DNA from: Candidatus Tumulicola sp.
Lineage (GTDB): Bacteria > Vulcanimicrobiota > Vulcanimicrobiia > Vulcanimicrobiales > Vulcanimicrobiaceae
Reading direction: 5' to 3'
Length of the DNA: 64,000 nucleotides
NCBI GenBank assembly: GCA_036490475.1
Contig: DASXDT010000002.1
Location: forward strand, 221,072-285,071
Below the pieces are notes generated by a model, which saw only the letters and a list, made by a program, of their open reading frames with translations, ran no database searches and was not told where the DNA came from. How positions within the stretch are numbered: the stretch's first letter is position 1; the number at the start of each line of letters is the position of its first letter. Made by a program: the position numbers and the translations under genes. Positions 46,416 to 56,234 of the stretch are shown one piece after another.

Positions 46416-47359
46416 TCGCAGCGATTTTCGCGCTCGTGTCGTTGCTCCCGGTGCACGGCGTCGTAGTGCAGCACGCCGGCGCGAACCGCGCCATCGTACG
46501 AACCGATACGGTGCAAGATACGCTACCGAGCGGCATTCGGCTGGTTCGTATTCCAAATGGAATGGAGCGGCTACCGGCAGATACCGGGTTCGACGCGATG
46601 CTCGATCGATCGACCGCGCCCTGGACGCTCGTCGAACCAGTGGCGGCCGGCCCGTTTGCGCCCGGCTTTCCACAACCAGGCCGCGTGATTCCGGTGCAGC
46701 TCGGATCGCAGCTTCCGCGCGCGCTGCTGGTCGACCAAAACGCGCGACCGCTGCAGTTGCAAACGGCCTTTATCGGTCGAACGACGCTGCTGTCGTTCGT
46801 ATTTACACGCTGTCCCGATCGAACGCTCTGTCCGGCAATCAGCGGCAAATTTGCATATCTGCAAGCGCACCTCGACCCAAAGCGCTTCGCATTGGTAGAA
46901 ATAACGCTGGATCCGCCGTACGATTCCCCGCAAGTGCTGCGGCGGTATGGTTCCGCATACGGAGCACGCGACGAGATGTGGAGCTTGCTGACCGGACCGG
47001 GCTCGACTATCGTGCGATTGCTCGATGAGTTTGAAGTTCCGTCGATGCGTCTGGCTCCCGATAACTTCTTACATGGAGACAAGCTCTTTATCGTCACCCC
47101 GCAAGGACGCGTCGGATCGATCGTCGACACGGCGTCGTGGGACCCGCAAGCCGCGCTCGCCGAGGCGCGGTCGATCGCGGGCATGGGAAGTAACCCATTC
47201 GAGCGATTCAAACTGTCGCTACTGGCCAACGTAGTGGCTTTTTGCGGCGGCAGTCAGTTCGCGGGAATCGTCATGCTCGAGCTGGCGCTATTTGTCATCA
47301 TCGTTGCCGTCGTCGCGGCCGGCCTTTGGTGGGTCGCCAGGGTGCTATGGGCTAAGTAG
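46412..47359 (+). CDS. Second SCO-like protein with C-x5-C and a C-terminal membrane anchor
   Basis: 315 aa from GTG 46412 (GTGA overlap); the long upstream frame is shadow. N-terminal signal (AAIFALVSLLPVHG), a roughly 100-residue lead part, then a thioredoxin-fold SCO domain with SFVFTRCPDRTLCPAISGKF, where the two Cys are separated by five residues, and HGDKLFIVTPQGRVG with the ligand His. A C-terminal transmembrane helix (LFVIIVAVVAAGLWWVARVL) anchors it. The wider Cys spacing and tail differ from the first SCO protein, suggesting a divided role in oxidase assembly. Confidence 0.87.
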   Translation: MIAAIFALVSLLPVHGVVVQHAGANRAIVRTDTVQDTLPSGIRLVRIPNGMERLPADTGFDAMLDRSTAPWTLVEPVAAGPFAPGFPQPGRVIPVQLGSQLPRALLVDQNARPLQLQTAFIGRTTLLSFVFTRCPDRTLCPAISGKFAYLQAHLDPKRFALVEITLDPPYDSPQVLRRYGSAYGARDEMWSLLTGPGSTIVRLLDEFEVPSMRLAPDNFLHGDKLFIVTPQGRVGSIVDTASWDPQAALAEARSIAGMGSNPFERFKLSLLANVVAFCGGSQFAGIVMLELALFVIIVAVVAAGLWWVARVLWAK

Positions 47360-47411
47360 GTCCGCAGTCCGGAAGGGCCGTGCGAGCGGTTGGTGATAAA
47401 CTGCCAACTTC

Positions 47412-47978
47412 ATGGCAGCATCCCGCAGGCCTGACGAGGCGCCGTCCGACGAACAGACGGCGTTTCTTGAAAGCGTCGTCGAGCAATACGGTAAGGCGAC
47501 CTATAACTTCGCGTTGCGCCTGACGGAGAATGAAGCCGACGCACGGGATCTCACGCAGGACGCGTTCGTCCGAGTTTACCGGGCGTGGCGCAGCTTCAAA
47601 CCCGGAACTTCGTTCCTCTCTTGGATCTACCGAATTGTAACGAATTTGCACCGCGACGAACTTCGGCGGCATAAAGGACGTTATCTGGTAGAACTTCCCG
47701 AGGAGAACGACTCCCGAGCACTGGCAGGAGCGACGCTGACCGAAACGCCTATCGACGATTACGTCGAGCGGCAGTTCAGCGAACCGATCGCTCGTGCGCT
47801 GGACGGGCTCTCCACGGAGCAGCGCCGGATCGTGGTCCTTGCGGATATCGAGGAGTGTAGTTATCAAGAAATCGCAACGATCGTCGGCTGTTCGGTGGGA
47901 ACGGTCCGCTCCAGGCTTCACCGCGCTCGCACGCAATTGCGCAAACTGATCGACCGGCATATGAAGACCTCAACATGA
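47412..47978 (+). CDS. ECF-family RNA polymerase sigma factor
   Basis: 188 aa. Sigma region 2 (YNFALRLTENEADARDLTQD followed by AFVRVYRAWRSF) and region 4 (LSTEQRRIVVLADIEECSYQ, then EIATIVGCSVGTVRSRLHRA) are both intact. The gene starts 52 bp after the SCO-like gene and overlaps the anti-sigma gene by ATGA. It likely responds to envelope stress through the two downstream genes. Confidence 0.95.
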   Translation: MAASRRPDEAPSDEQTAFLESVVEQYGKATYNFALRLTENEADARDLTQDAFVRVYRAWRSFKPGTSFLSWIYRIVTNLHRDELRRHKGRYLVELPEENDSRALAGATLTETPIDDYVERQFSEPIARALDGLSTEQRRIVVLADIEECSYQEIATIVGCSVGTVRSRLHRARTQLRKLIDRHMKTST

Positions 47979-48457
47979 ACGACACACATCCGACTTTCGA
48001 GGAACTCCTCGACTACGCTCACGGCGAATTGGCGCCCGCTCGCGATGCGGCCCTGCACGAGCATTTGGGCGCGTGCCCGGATTGCTTCGAAGCCTACCAG
48101 GCCGAGTTACAGGTCGGCGATTTGCTTCGCGCACATGCACGCGAGACCGAACGCGAACTCCCGCTCGGATTTGCGCAGGCGATCGTTCGCAATGCGACCG
48201 AGCGCCGCGAAAGCTTTTGGGAGCGATGGTCGTCGCTGCTTCGTCCATTGGCCGCCGTTCCCATCGCCGCGGCCATCTTGCTGGTCGCATATTTTGGATT
48301 CGCTCGCCACGGCGGCACTCCGCGGCGATTCGACCCGACCTATTATCTAGAGGATCATGCCGCACTCGCAGCCAGCGTACCGTTCGGAGACGCGGCGGCG
48401 TTGCCCGCGATGCTAACGTCTGATGAAACGGCCGAAGGCTCGGACAACACCCCATGA
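47975..48457 (+). CDS. Anti-sigma factor with N-terminal zinc-binding domain
   Basis: 160 aa. ZAS-type motif H-x3-C-x2-C (HEHLGACPDC) with an upstream His in DYAHGEL; one transmembrane helix (AAVPIAAAILLVAYFGFA, about 93-110) and a short periplasmic tail. Binds the ECF sigma factor in the cytoplasm and holds it at the membrane. Overlaps both neighbours by 4 nt. Confidence 0.93.
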   Translation: MNDTHPTFEELLDYAHGELAPARDAALHEHLGACPDCFEAYQAELQVGDLLRAHARETERELPLGFAQAIVRNATERRESFWERWSSLLRPLAAVPIAAAILLVAYFGFARHGGTPRRFDPTYYLEDHAALAASVPFGDAAALPAMLTSDETAEGSDNTP

Positions 48458-49473
48458 AGCGAATCGCGATTTCTGCCGGTCTCGCCGCCGCAGCCGCAAC
48501 GCTCTCGATTTCGTCGGCGTCACCCGCGCGCGACCCGGTTGATGCGATCGTGTACGCGGCATCGACCGCGCAGGCCGGACTGACGTATACCGGCGTCGTG
48601 CAGTCGGTCGTGTTCGGGGATGAAGACGGTGAGGCGGCGGTCTATCGCGTCGAACACCGGCCTCCAGGGCTCACCGAACGCACGTATTTGTCACCCTCAC
48701 GCCTCAAGGGCGACGTCGTGCTGGTACGCGGAACCGAAGGCTACTTCGTCGATTCCAAGCGACGGCGCGTCATCGAAACTGAAAACGATGCGCTTCGCGA
48801 CCCGATCGATCGCGACGATAATTACACGCTTATTCGTCAAAACTACCGCGCGGACTCGCATGCCGACGAGACGTTCGACGGCCGGCACGTCAAAGTTGTC
48901 GGACTCGTCAATCGCTATACCGGATCGACGACCATGCTTATGCGCATCGACGATTCGACCAAGCTCGTTCTCGACCGTCAGGAATATGCGCCGGACGGCA
49001 CGCTGCTATCCGAGACGCGTTTTCAAGAGGTTCGCTACGTCGCCTCGCTGCCCAACGCCGATTTCCAAGTGCCGGCGAGTTACGCCGTCGTGCACGGTCC
49101 GACGTTCGGAGTTTCGACGAGAAACGTTTCGAGTGTCGTTCGCGATGCCGGCTTCCCAGCGCGCGTACCCAAAACGTTAGCCGAAGGATTCTGCGCCGTC
49201 GAAGGTCACGATGCGACGGTTCGTTCCACCGCGACGGTACACGTCTTGTACTCGGACGGCGTGCGAACCGTCTCGATCTTCGAGAACACTGCCGGCTCGG
49301 CAACCCCGCGCGAGGGCGCATCCTCGACGCGAGTCGGAAATAACGACGGCGAATATCTCGAGCGTGGACGAAATACGGTGCTTTCCTGGAATGACGGCAC
49401 GCTGCACTACACCCTGGTCGGCGATCTCAGTCTGGACGAGCTCAAAAAGCTCGCTGCGTCGCTAACCCCGTAA
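48454..49473 (+). CDS. RseB/MucB-like periplasmic sigma-regulatory protein
   Basis: 339 aa with a signal peptide (KRIAISAGLAAAAATLSISS). The N-terminal part (VVQSVVFGDEDGEAAVYRVE, LTERTYLSPSR, RIDDSTKLVLDRQEY) has the lipoprotein-like beta fold of RseB/MucB, and the C-terminal part (GFPARVPKTLAEGF, LYSDGVRTVSIFEN) matches its smaller domain. RseB shields the anti-sigma factor from proteolysis and senses lipids or lipoproteins. Third gene of the operon. Confidence 0.85.
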   Translation: MKRIAISAGLAAAAATLSISSASPARDPVDAIVYAASTAQAGLTYTGVVQSVVFGDEDGEAAVYRVEHRPPGLTERTYLSPSRLKGDVVLVRGTEGYFVDSKRRRVIETENDALRDPIDRDDNYTLIRQNYRADSHADETFDGRHVKVVGLVNRYTGSTTMLMRIDDSTKLVLDRQEYAPDGTLLSETRFQEVRYVASLPNADFQVPASYAVVHGPTFGVSTRNVSSVVRDAGFPARVPKTLAEGFCAVEGHDATVRSTATVHVLYSDGVRTVSIFENTAGSATPREGASSTRVGNNDGEYLERGRNTVLSWNDGTLHYTLVGDLSLDELKKLAASLTP

Positions 49474-49500
49474 GTTATCACCGACCGCGATCGACTTCGG

Positions 49501-49845
49501 CTAGGGCCGTTCAGAGACCTCACCGAGGTTCCGATCTGAAAAAATAGGCTCGTCGTGTTGATGCCAAGCCTGGTAGATGGTGTGTCCGATCTCGCGATAT
49601 CGCTCGAGCTCACCAACGATTCTTAGATTATTGGCAAACTTGCTTAGGAAAACTTCGTGGATCACGCGTGGAGCATCGTCCGGCGTTGCAATCGAAGGTA
49701 ACGCCCGGAAAACCGCTTTCGCCTCGGGTTCATATTCGCGGCAAGGAGCGCCCGAACCAACGATAAGATCGATCGGGTCGCAGCCATCAAGATAACCTAC
49801 AAGCCAATGATAAAAGTTTTGAGTATTATGTCTCATGTTACTCAT
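49501..49845 (-). CDS. Hypothetical protein, atypically low GC
   Basis: 114 aa from ATG 49845; ATG 49836 is an alternative. Contents: NFYHWLVGYLDGCDPIDLIV, EAKAVFRALPSIATPDDA, VHEVFLSKF-like helix and YREIGHTIYQAWHQHDEP. The reading frame is visibly richer in A/T than its neighbours and stands alone between the RseB-like gene and a terminator, so recent acquisition is possible. No family recognised; small stand-alone proteins of this kind include immunity proteins, but there is no direct evidence. Confidence 0.55.
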   Translation of the reverse strand: MSNMRHNTQNFYHWLVGYLDGCDPIDLIVGSGAPCREYEPEAKAVFRALPSIATPDDAPRVIHEVFLSKFANNLRIVGELERYREIGHTIYQAWHQHDEPIFSDRNLGEVSERP

Positions 49846-49856
49846 CTGAAAACAAA

Positions 49857-49882
49857 GAGGCCCCCGCTTTCGCGGAGGCCCC
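49857..49882 (-). terminator. Terminator of the 1231-aa TonB-receptor gene
   Basis: GGCCCCCGC-TTTC-GCGGAGGCC (59-80) is a stem with one mismatch. Read on the minus strand it is followed by TCTTTGTTTT, a good T-tract, 25 bp after the receptor stop. Confidence 0.8.
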
Positions 49883-49907
49883 TTTTGGTGTTACCAGTCC
49901 AGCGATA

Positions 49908-52900
49908 CTAGACGCGAATATTCGCGGTGAAGTACATCTGGAACGGAGTGACCGTCGAGCTGCCGTTTTGGTTGAACGGTCCGAACAGCGGGCTGTACGG
50001 ATACTTCACAAACGGTTGAACGATCGATCCGTTGAAACCGGCCGGGTTGGCCGTGTTTCCGACCGGGTTGATCTCACCCGCGAATCCGCCGGCGCCGTAT
50101 GCGCAGACGTTATGATTCGTCGTCGTCCACGGTGCTTGCGTGCCGCCCCAACACGTGTTGAGGATGTTGGCGAAGACCGCATTCAGCGTGATACGGGGAG
50201 AGACCTGATAGCTCATTTGCGCGTTCATCGCAATGAGGTTCGGTTGCGTGAACGAGCCGAGTGGATCGAAGACGCCCGTGTAGGTGTCGGGAATGGCGGT
50301 CACCTGACCGCACGTCAATCCGTCGTAACGGCCGCCACCGTTTGCGCCGGCAACGCCCGGCAGCACGGCACCGCACGCCGCCGGATTGATTCCGGGATTG
50401 GTTTGCGGGACGCCGTATTTACCGCCGCCTTCGAACTGGAACGACGGGGTGAACGTGAACCGGTCGTGCTTGTAGTTTAGGATGAGCGATGCGAAGTACG
50501 GTACACCGTACGCCGCTGCACCACTCCCGATGCCGCCCGGGAAGATGTCGAACGTCGGGAACGCCGTTCCCGGGTCGATCTGGAGTTGCGCGCTCTTGTT
50601 CCAGTACGGGTTGCCGACGTCGGCAGTCGTACAGTTGCTCAACACGGCTACGCCCGCCGTCGTATAACAGGGAGCCGCCTGAACGGTATTGCCATTAGCG
50701 TCGGTGGCCGTGCCACACATCGGTACGTGGTTGTAACCGATCTTACCGTAATACTTGCCACCCGGAGCGCACGCCGACGTATAGGCGTTGTAGTCCGAGA
50801 TGACTTGATTGGTGCCGGTGATCACGGTCGTGCCATACGCACCAGAGGCCAGGGTTCCGTAATGGATGTACGAGTTAGTGTACGTAAACGAGAAGACGCC
50901 CGCAAAGCCGTTGCGCGCGAAGTCACCCTTTTGGAATTGAAACTCCACGCCTTGGCTACGCTGGTCGCCAACGTTCAGGCCCGAGATGAACGCCGTTTTC
51001 TGATCCAAGAAGAAGTTCTGGATCTGGTCTTGCGTCTGACGCAAGAACGGCGTGATCTTGAACGACATGTCGGTTCCCTTGAAGACGTGCTCCCACGAAA
51101 GATCGTAGTTCAGCGACGTCGAGGGTGCCACCGGATAGCCCGGTGACGTGCGACCGAACGCGTAGAAGTTGGTCGCGTCGTAGTCGGCGAGGTCGTTCTG
51201 CAACGTATTATACTGTTCGTACGCTGCGTTCGGTGGCTCGTCGTAGCGGCCGTACGAGAAACGCACGACGTTGGTCGGATTGACCGTGTACGTGCCACTC
51301 ACACGCGGCTGCCAGATATCGTAGGTGAAGTTCGCCGGAGTGTTCTGCCAGTTTGCGGCCGAGTAGCCGGTCGGGCATGCCGACGTCACCGGAATACCCA
51401 GCGTGCCGACTTTAGGAGTCGGCTGTCCGCTGATGTTGTTGATGCAGTTGTCGATATTGAAAGCACGCGTGAAGAAATCACGCGCTTGTCCAGTATCGGT
51501 GTTCGAGCCGTTGTACGTGTACGTATCGACGCGACCGCCGAGGTTAATCAGCCACTTGTCCGACGGACGAATCTCATCGGTGATCGAGGCTGCAAAGAAC
51601 TGCGGTACCACTTGGTTATAGGTTGCGTACATACCGTTTTCTGCTAACAGGTAGGTACACTTCGTCGATTTGACGTTGGGATCGGGACAAGACCCCGGCA
51701 ATGCCCCTGCCGGACCGAAGATATTCGGCGAACCGAGGTTACCCCACGTCGCCCATTCGGCGCCGGCACCCTTGGCGCAGGTCGTTAACTGCCCGCCAGC
51801 CGAGTAACAGTATCCGCTATATGGATCCGCAGCGTTAACTGCCACAGCCGCGTACGAGCGCGCGCCGCTGAAGTTGACCATCTGCGTGTTGTTATCGCGA
51901 GTGCTGTTCGCGGTAACATACGAAGCGGTTACCGACAGTAGGTTCATCGGATTTAGCTGATCTTGGAACTGCAAGCTGCCGCCACGCGTGTGCGAGTTCA
52001 GTTCGTAGTCCGGCGAACAGCAACCGGCATAATCGGCATACGTGGATTGCGGGCCGTTTTGCAGCCAGTCGCTATAGTACGTATAGCCGTAGAGCCGCAA
52101 GAACGCCGTCGATCCGAAGTTCTTGGTGTACTGCAGCTTGACGATCTCTTGATCGTTCCAGATCGTGTCGCTGGCACTGTTGGGAATCGCGCACGCCGAA
52201 GTGGGCGCCCCACCGGTCGCACAGTTAATGAACGACGCGGTGCGATTTTGGCTGTTCGGGTAATAGTACGTCTTGACGCAACGCGAGCCGAGCCCGTTCA
52301 GACCGCCAGGCGAGAACGTTCCGCCGACGGCGCCCTGACAGTTCAACTGGTAACCGTCCAGGTACTGCGGCGTCCCGAGGCCTATGTTATTTGCGCATTG
52401 CGTGCCGTTCGTGGCGTTTCCGCAACCGCTTGTCGACGTGATGTCGTTGGTCGTCGAATAGAACAGGTTGTGTAGGGATTCGCTGTCCCACAGTAACTGC
52501 ACGTCGTCACGACCGGAGTCGTTCTTGTGCGGAATATACATGTGGAGGTTCGCGACGACGTCGCGAGCTGCGATGGACGACAACAGACCGTAGTTGAACG
52601 GCCCCATTGCGTACTGGGTGCCGCCCGCGTACGAGATGTCCGAGATCGGCGCTAACGGCGCTCCGACCCAGTTGTCGTACGACGATCCGTTTTCGTTGTC
52701 GAGATAACGGAAGTCTTGGTTATATCCCGCCACGCCGACATAGTACGAGAACAGACGATCCGGGGTGGATCCTCCGACTTCAACTTCGGCGCGGTGATAG
52801 AAGGTCGGCGTTCCAACACCGAGCTGCGCGTCGGCGTAGCCCGGATAGGTGCCGGTCTTGATGACCTGGTTAATGAAGCCGGCCAAACCTTGGCTCTCCG

Positions 52901-53603
52901 AGTTAGCCGGGCTAGAACCAGCGTAGACTTGGACTTCCGCGTTGCCCAGCGACGATGCCGAGCCGGACGGATAGTTGTCGAACGAGCGGTTGATCGGCAC
53001 GCCGTCAAACTCGTAACCGACTTGGTCGAAGTCGCCGCCGCGAATCGTGATCGTCTGATAGTAGCCGGTTTGGTTCATCGGCACGTATGCGCCGGGAACG
53101 CTGGCCACTGCCGAATATGCGGAGTTCAGCGAGCCGCCGCCACCCAAGGTCGCGCTAGCGTGCTGCATGGTCGAGTTGACCGAATACACATCCGAAGTCG
53201 TGCCCGACTTCACCAGCGACCCGGCCGCTGTCGCCGCAACGTGAGCGATGGTGCGTAACGATGGCGAGAAGCGAAGCGTTAGGGTTTGGGTGGTGTCCGC
53301 AAAAACGGACTGACCTGGGACGCTAAGGTCCTGGTATCCCGTCTTGGTGACCGACACCGTATACGTGTCAGGGGGTAGGGTAAGGAATGCGAAGTGGCCG
53401 CTCGCGTCGGTCGTTCCGGTCGAAACGTTCGACGGGCTGCTAATTTGGACTTTGGCTCCCGCAATGGGAGCGCCGGATCCGGCATCGAGGACCGTTCCGC
53501 TCAAACCACCCGTCGTGCCGGCCAGTGCCCATGTTTCCTGTCCGGCAAAAGCGACGAGTAGAACGAGAACGGTTACGACGTGCCGGAGTGGTCTCCGGAT
53601 CAT
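49908..53603 (-). CDS. Large Oar-like TonB-dependent receptor with N-terminal CnaB-like domain
   Basis: 1231 aa; GAGGAGG precedes the ATG. Signal peptide, then a carboxypeptidase-regulatory-like domain (about 30-115; LSGTVLDAGSGAPIAGAKVQ, GHFAFLTLPPDTYTVSVTKT). A plug (YYQTITIRGGDFDQVGYEFD, SQGLAGFINQVIKTGT) and a very long beta barrel follow, ending in FTANIRV. Length and layout match Oar-type receptors, used for import of polymers or for protein export in some myxobacteria. The barrel has many Cys and Asn/Gly-rich loops. It is not in an operon with a substrate enzyme. Confidence 0.9.
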   Translation of the reverse strand: MIRRPLRHVVTVLVLLVAFAGQETWALAGTTGGLSGTVLDAGSGAPIAGAKVQISSPSNVSTGTTDASGHFAFLTLPPDTYTVSVTKTGYQDLSVPGQSVFADTTQTLTLRFSPSLRTIAHVAATAAGSLVKSGTTSDVYSVNSTMQHASATLGGGGSLNSAYSAVASVPGAYVPMNQTGYYQTITIRGGDFDQVGYEFDGVPINRSFDNYPSGSASSLGNAEVQVYAGSSPANSESQGLAGFINQVIKTGTYPGYADAQLGVGTPTFYHRAEVEVGGSTPDRLFSYYVGVAGYNQDFRYLDNENGSSYDNWVGAPLAPISDISYAGGTQYAMGPFNYGLLSSIAARDVVANLHMYIPHKNDSGRDDVQLLWDSESLHNLFYSTTNDITSTSGCGNATNGTQCANNIGLGTPQYLDGYQLNCQGAVGGTFSPGGLNGLGSRCVKTYYYPNSQNRTASFINCATGGAPTSACAIPNSASDTIWNDQEIVKLQYTKNFGSTAFLRLYGYTYYSDWLQNGPQSTYADYAGCCSPDYELNSHTRGGSLQFQDQLNPMNLLSVTASYVTANSTRDNNTQMVNFSGARSYAAVAVNAADPYSGYCYSAGGQLTTCAKGAGAEWATWGNLGSPNIFGPAGALPGSCPDPNVKSTKCTYLLAENGMYATYNQVVPQFFAASITDEIRPSDKWLINLGGRVDTYTYNGSNTDTGQARDFFTRAFNIDNCINNISGQPTPKVGTLGIPVTSACPTGYSAANWQNTPANFTYDIWQPRVSGTYTVNPTNVVRFSYGRYDEPPNAAYEQYNTLQNDLADYDATNFYAFGRTSPGYPVAPSTSLNYDLSWEHVFKGTDMSFKITPFLRQTQDQIQNFFLDQKTAFISGLNVGDQRSQGVEFQFQKGDFARNGFAGVFSFTYTNSYIHYGTLASGAYGTTVITGTNQVISDYNAYTSACAPGGKYYGKIGYNHVPMCGTATDANGNTVQAAPCYTTAGVAVLSNCTTADVGNPYWNKSAQLQIDPGTAFPTFDIFPGGIGSGAAAYGVPYFASLILNYKHDRFTFTPSFQFEGGGKYGVPQTNPGINPAACGAVLPGVAGANGGGRYDGLTCGQVTAIPDTYTGVFDPLGSFTQPNLIAMNAQMSYQVSPRITLNAVFANILNTCWGGTQAPWTTTNHNVCAYGAGGFAGEINPVGNTANPAGFNGSIVQPFVKYPYSPLFGPFNQNGSSTVTPFQMYFTANIRV

Positions 53604-53711
53604 AGTACCTCCTCAAATAGCGATGCTGCCCGGGCGCACCAATGGTGCGACCTAAGCAACTAGCCTCCAATTCGTGGCGCCCGGCGCCTGTCCTTGAGAG
53701 CTTTCTGAGAA

Positions 53712-54692
53712 TTAGGAGAGGAGGCGGGCGATTGGCGGCGGGATCGCGCCCCAGTCGGCGCCGCTCGGCACCGGAACGCCGGCATCGCTCACATCGGCCA
53801 CGGCGGATATACCGTCGCTCAGCGCTGCGACGAGGTAGCCGCCCTCCAGGACGTAGGCTACCCTTGATGCGCAGCACTCTGCGGCGGCGCGGCATATCGC
53901 CCCGGCGATCCCTCGGGTCGCCGAAACGTCCACCCCCAAGTCACCCACCGGATCGCCGGCGACGAAATCGAACCCCGCGCTGACCACGATGAGATCGGGA
54001 CGAACGCGAGCTGCCGCGCCGGCCACGAGCCGCTCCCAGATCGCGACGAAGGCTTCGGTCGAGACCCCGGATGCCGGGAGCGGAACGTTGAGGATCTCGC
54101 CGGCTCCGCGTCGTCCGCCGCGCCCGCCGGTTCCCGGGTATGCTGGCCACGCGTGGGTGGAGACGTACGAAAGACCGTCGCCTGCGACGGCCTGCGTTCC
54201 GTTGCCGTGGTGGTAATCGAAATCGAGGACGAGCACCCGGCCGCCGTGTTCGGCCAGAAAATGCCGTGCGGCGACCGCCGCATTGTTGAACACGCAAAAA
54301 CCCATCCCGGCGTCGGGTTCGGCATGATGCCCGGGCGGACGGACTAACGCGAATACCGCCCTGTCGCCCCGCACGGCGGCATCGACGGCGACGATCGCCG
54401 CGCCGGCAGCACGATAAGCGGCTTCCCGGGTGCCCGGTCCGACGACCACGTCGCCGGTGGATAGGTAGCGCGCGACCGCGAGCCGGTCGGTTTCGCGATG
54501 CACGAGATCCAGATAGGCCGGCGTGTGCACACGCAACAGCTGCTCGGCCGTCGCGTCGACGGCCGAGAGTTCTTGGGAGATGGCTCCGGCGGCACGTAGT
54601 CGAGCCGCTACCACCTCAACCCGTTCGGGTGCCTCGCAATGCGGTACCCCGCGCAGATGCTCCCCGAAGATCGGGTCGGTTACGAATATCAG
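53712..54692 (-). CDS. Histone deacetylase/AcuC-like amidohydrolase, probable CTG start
   Basis: About 326 aa. Zinc-hydrolase motifs: [20 protein letters not shown] (HH pair), [13 protein letters not shown] (Asp/His ligands), [12 protein letters not shown] (third Asp) and LEGGY near the C-terminus. No ATG/GTG/TTG lies in frame between 54821, deep in the upstream gene, and a point after the conserved HCEAPERV segment. CTG 54692 overlaps the TPR-gene stop as CTGA, copying the ATGA/GTGA junctions of this genome, and gives [11 protein letters not shown] as N-terminus. Substrate may be acetylpolyamine, acetyl-lysine or acetoin-related. Confidence 0.88.
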   Translation of the reverse strand: MIFVTDPIFGEHLRGVPHCEAPERVEVVAARLRAAGAISQELSAVDATAEQLLRVHTPAYLDLVHRETDRLAVARYLSTGDVVVGPGTREAAYRAAGAAIVAVDAAVRGDRAVFALVRPPGHHAEPDAGMGFCVFNNAAVAARHFLAEHGGRVLVLDFDYHHGNGTQAVAGDGLSYVSTHAWPAYPGTGGRGGRRGAGEILNVPLPASGVSTEAFVAIWERLVAGAAARVRPDLIVVSAGFDFVAGDPVGDLGVDVSATRGIAGAICRAAAECCASRVAYVLEGGYLVAALSDGISAVADVSDAGVPVPSGADWGAIPPPIARLLS

Positions 54693-56218
54693 TGCCCGTG
54701 TTTCGACGTTGACGCAGCGTGGCAGGTTGCAGTCGACGACTTCTGCACGTTGGTGTAGTCCTTCGTGCCTTTGCGCATCATCGGAAGCAGTCGCTTGTAG
54801 GCAGCCACGGCCTTGCTGCACTGAGCGGCGCCTTGATACGACTTGGCCGCAATGTACAACAGCGTGGGATTCTGATCGAGAAACCCATGTGCGTTGTGAT
54901 CGAGAACGTCGAAGATCTTCGCCGCTTCTTTGTAGTTGCGCAGCTCATAGTCAGCTCCGGCGACGCATCCCAACGTTTCAGGCGAGCGTTGCAGCTCGAA
55001 GCTACGGCTGCACGAATCGCGCGCGCCGGAATAATTGTGCGTTTGCGAATACGCTTGTCCTAGCAATGCAAAGCCTTGGGCGTCGGGCGACACCTGCGTG
55101 TATTTTTTGAAATAACCGACGCTATCGTTAGCGTGGCCGGATTGCATCGAGACCTCGCCCAGCGTGAGCAACGCCGGTCCGTTATTCGGATCGATTTGCA
55201 ATGCTTGCTGCAATTTGGCGGTGGCCTTGTCAAGCTGGTGCTGCGACGCGTAATACGTGCCGTATGCGACGTATCCCGAAGCGATCTTGGGATACTGCGT
55301 TATCACCTGCACCAGGATCGCTTCACCTTGCGGGTATTTCTTCTCGGTGATGAAGTAGCTGGCTTTGCGCTCCATGATCAGCGCCTTATCGTCGTCGCTC
55401 GGCGCCGCGACCACCGCGTCGTCGTAGGCTGCGGAGGCTTGCGCGTCATCGTGCTGCTTCGCGTACAGATCGGCCTTATACACCAGTGCCTGAACGCTCT
55501 TCGGGTCGATCGTCAATGCCCGGTTGATCGTTTGAATCGCCATCGGGATATTGTTCTGCTGCGCGTATGTCGTCGCGATCTGATAGATCGGCGAGACATC
55601 TTTCGGGTTGAGCAGATACGCCTGTTCGAACGAGGCGCGAGCGTCGTCGAACTTCTGCTCGGCCGCATAGACGCTACCGAGCGTCATCAACGCCTCGGGC
55701 TCGGTTTTGTTGAACGTCGCGCCGCGTTTTGCGATGCGCTCGGCGTCCGCCGGGCGATTCTGCTTGAGATATACCTCGGCGAGCTGCGCGAGCACGCCTA
55801 GGTTGGTGGGGTCGAGATTCGACGCTTGCTCCAAATCATAGGTTCCGACTTGGTCGTTACCGAGTTGCTCCATCGCGACGCCGTCGAAATAATACACCTG
55901 CGCCGTTTTATCGCCGATCTGAATGAGATGATGCGTCAACTGCGCAGAGAGGTCGGGACGATTGATCTGCAAGAATTCGGCGGCGAGCTGTGCCATCGTT
56001 TGCTGATCGTTCGGATTCGCTTTCAACTTGGCTTCGAGCCGCGGAATCGCGACGTTCGGCGGTTCCGGGCTAGCCGTCGGCAACGCCGACGGTATGGGTG
56101 AAGGCGTCGGCGACGATTTGCTGCCGCCGAACAGTCCGGCCTGTGCGGCGGGCGTCGTCGCGGCGAACGCTCCAACCGTGCCGGCAACGACGATAAGCGA
56201 GAGGATAAGTCGTTTCAT
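54689..56218 (-). CDS. Secreted tetratricopeptide-repeat protein
   Basis: 509 aa with a signal peptide ([20 protein letters not shown]) and a Pro/Ser linker ([19 protein letters not shown]). About ten TPR motifs follow ([74 protein letters not shown]). C-terminal cysteines ([29 protein letters not shown]) may form disulfides. Probably a periplasmic scaffold. It lies 16 bp downstream of etfA and overlaps the deacetylase gene by 4 nt. Confidence 0.85.
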   Translation of the reverse strand: MKRLILSLIVVAGTVGAFAATTPAAQAGLFGGSKSSPTPSPIPSALPTASPEPPNVAIPRLEAKLKANPNDQQTMAQLAAEFLQINRPDLSAQLTHHLIQIGDKTAQVYYFDGVAMEQLGNDQVGTYDLEQASNLDPTNLGVLAQLAEVYLKQNRPADAERIAKRGATFNKTEPEALMTLGSVYAAEQKFDDARASFEQAYLLNPKDVSPIYQIATTYAQQNNIPMAIQTINRALTIDPKSVQALVYKADLYAKQHDDAQASAAYDDAVVAAPSDDDKALIMERKASYFITEKKYPQGEAILVQVITQYPKIASGYVAYGTYYASQHQLDKATAKLQQALQIDPNNGPALLTLGEVSMQSGHANDSVGYFKKYTQVSPDAQGFALLGQAYSQTHNYSGARDSCSRSFELQRSPETLGCVAGADYELRNYKEAAKIFDVLDHNAHGFLDQNPTLLYIAAKSYQGAAQCSKAVAAYKRLLPMMRKGTKDYTNVQKSSTATCHAASTSKHGH

Positions 56219-56234
56219 GATTCCTTACGTTCGC

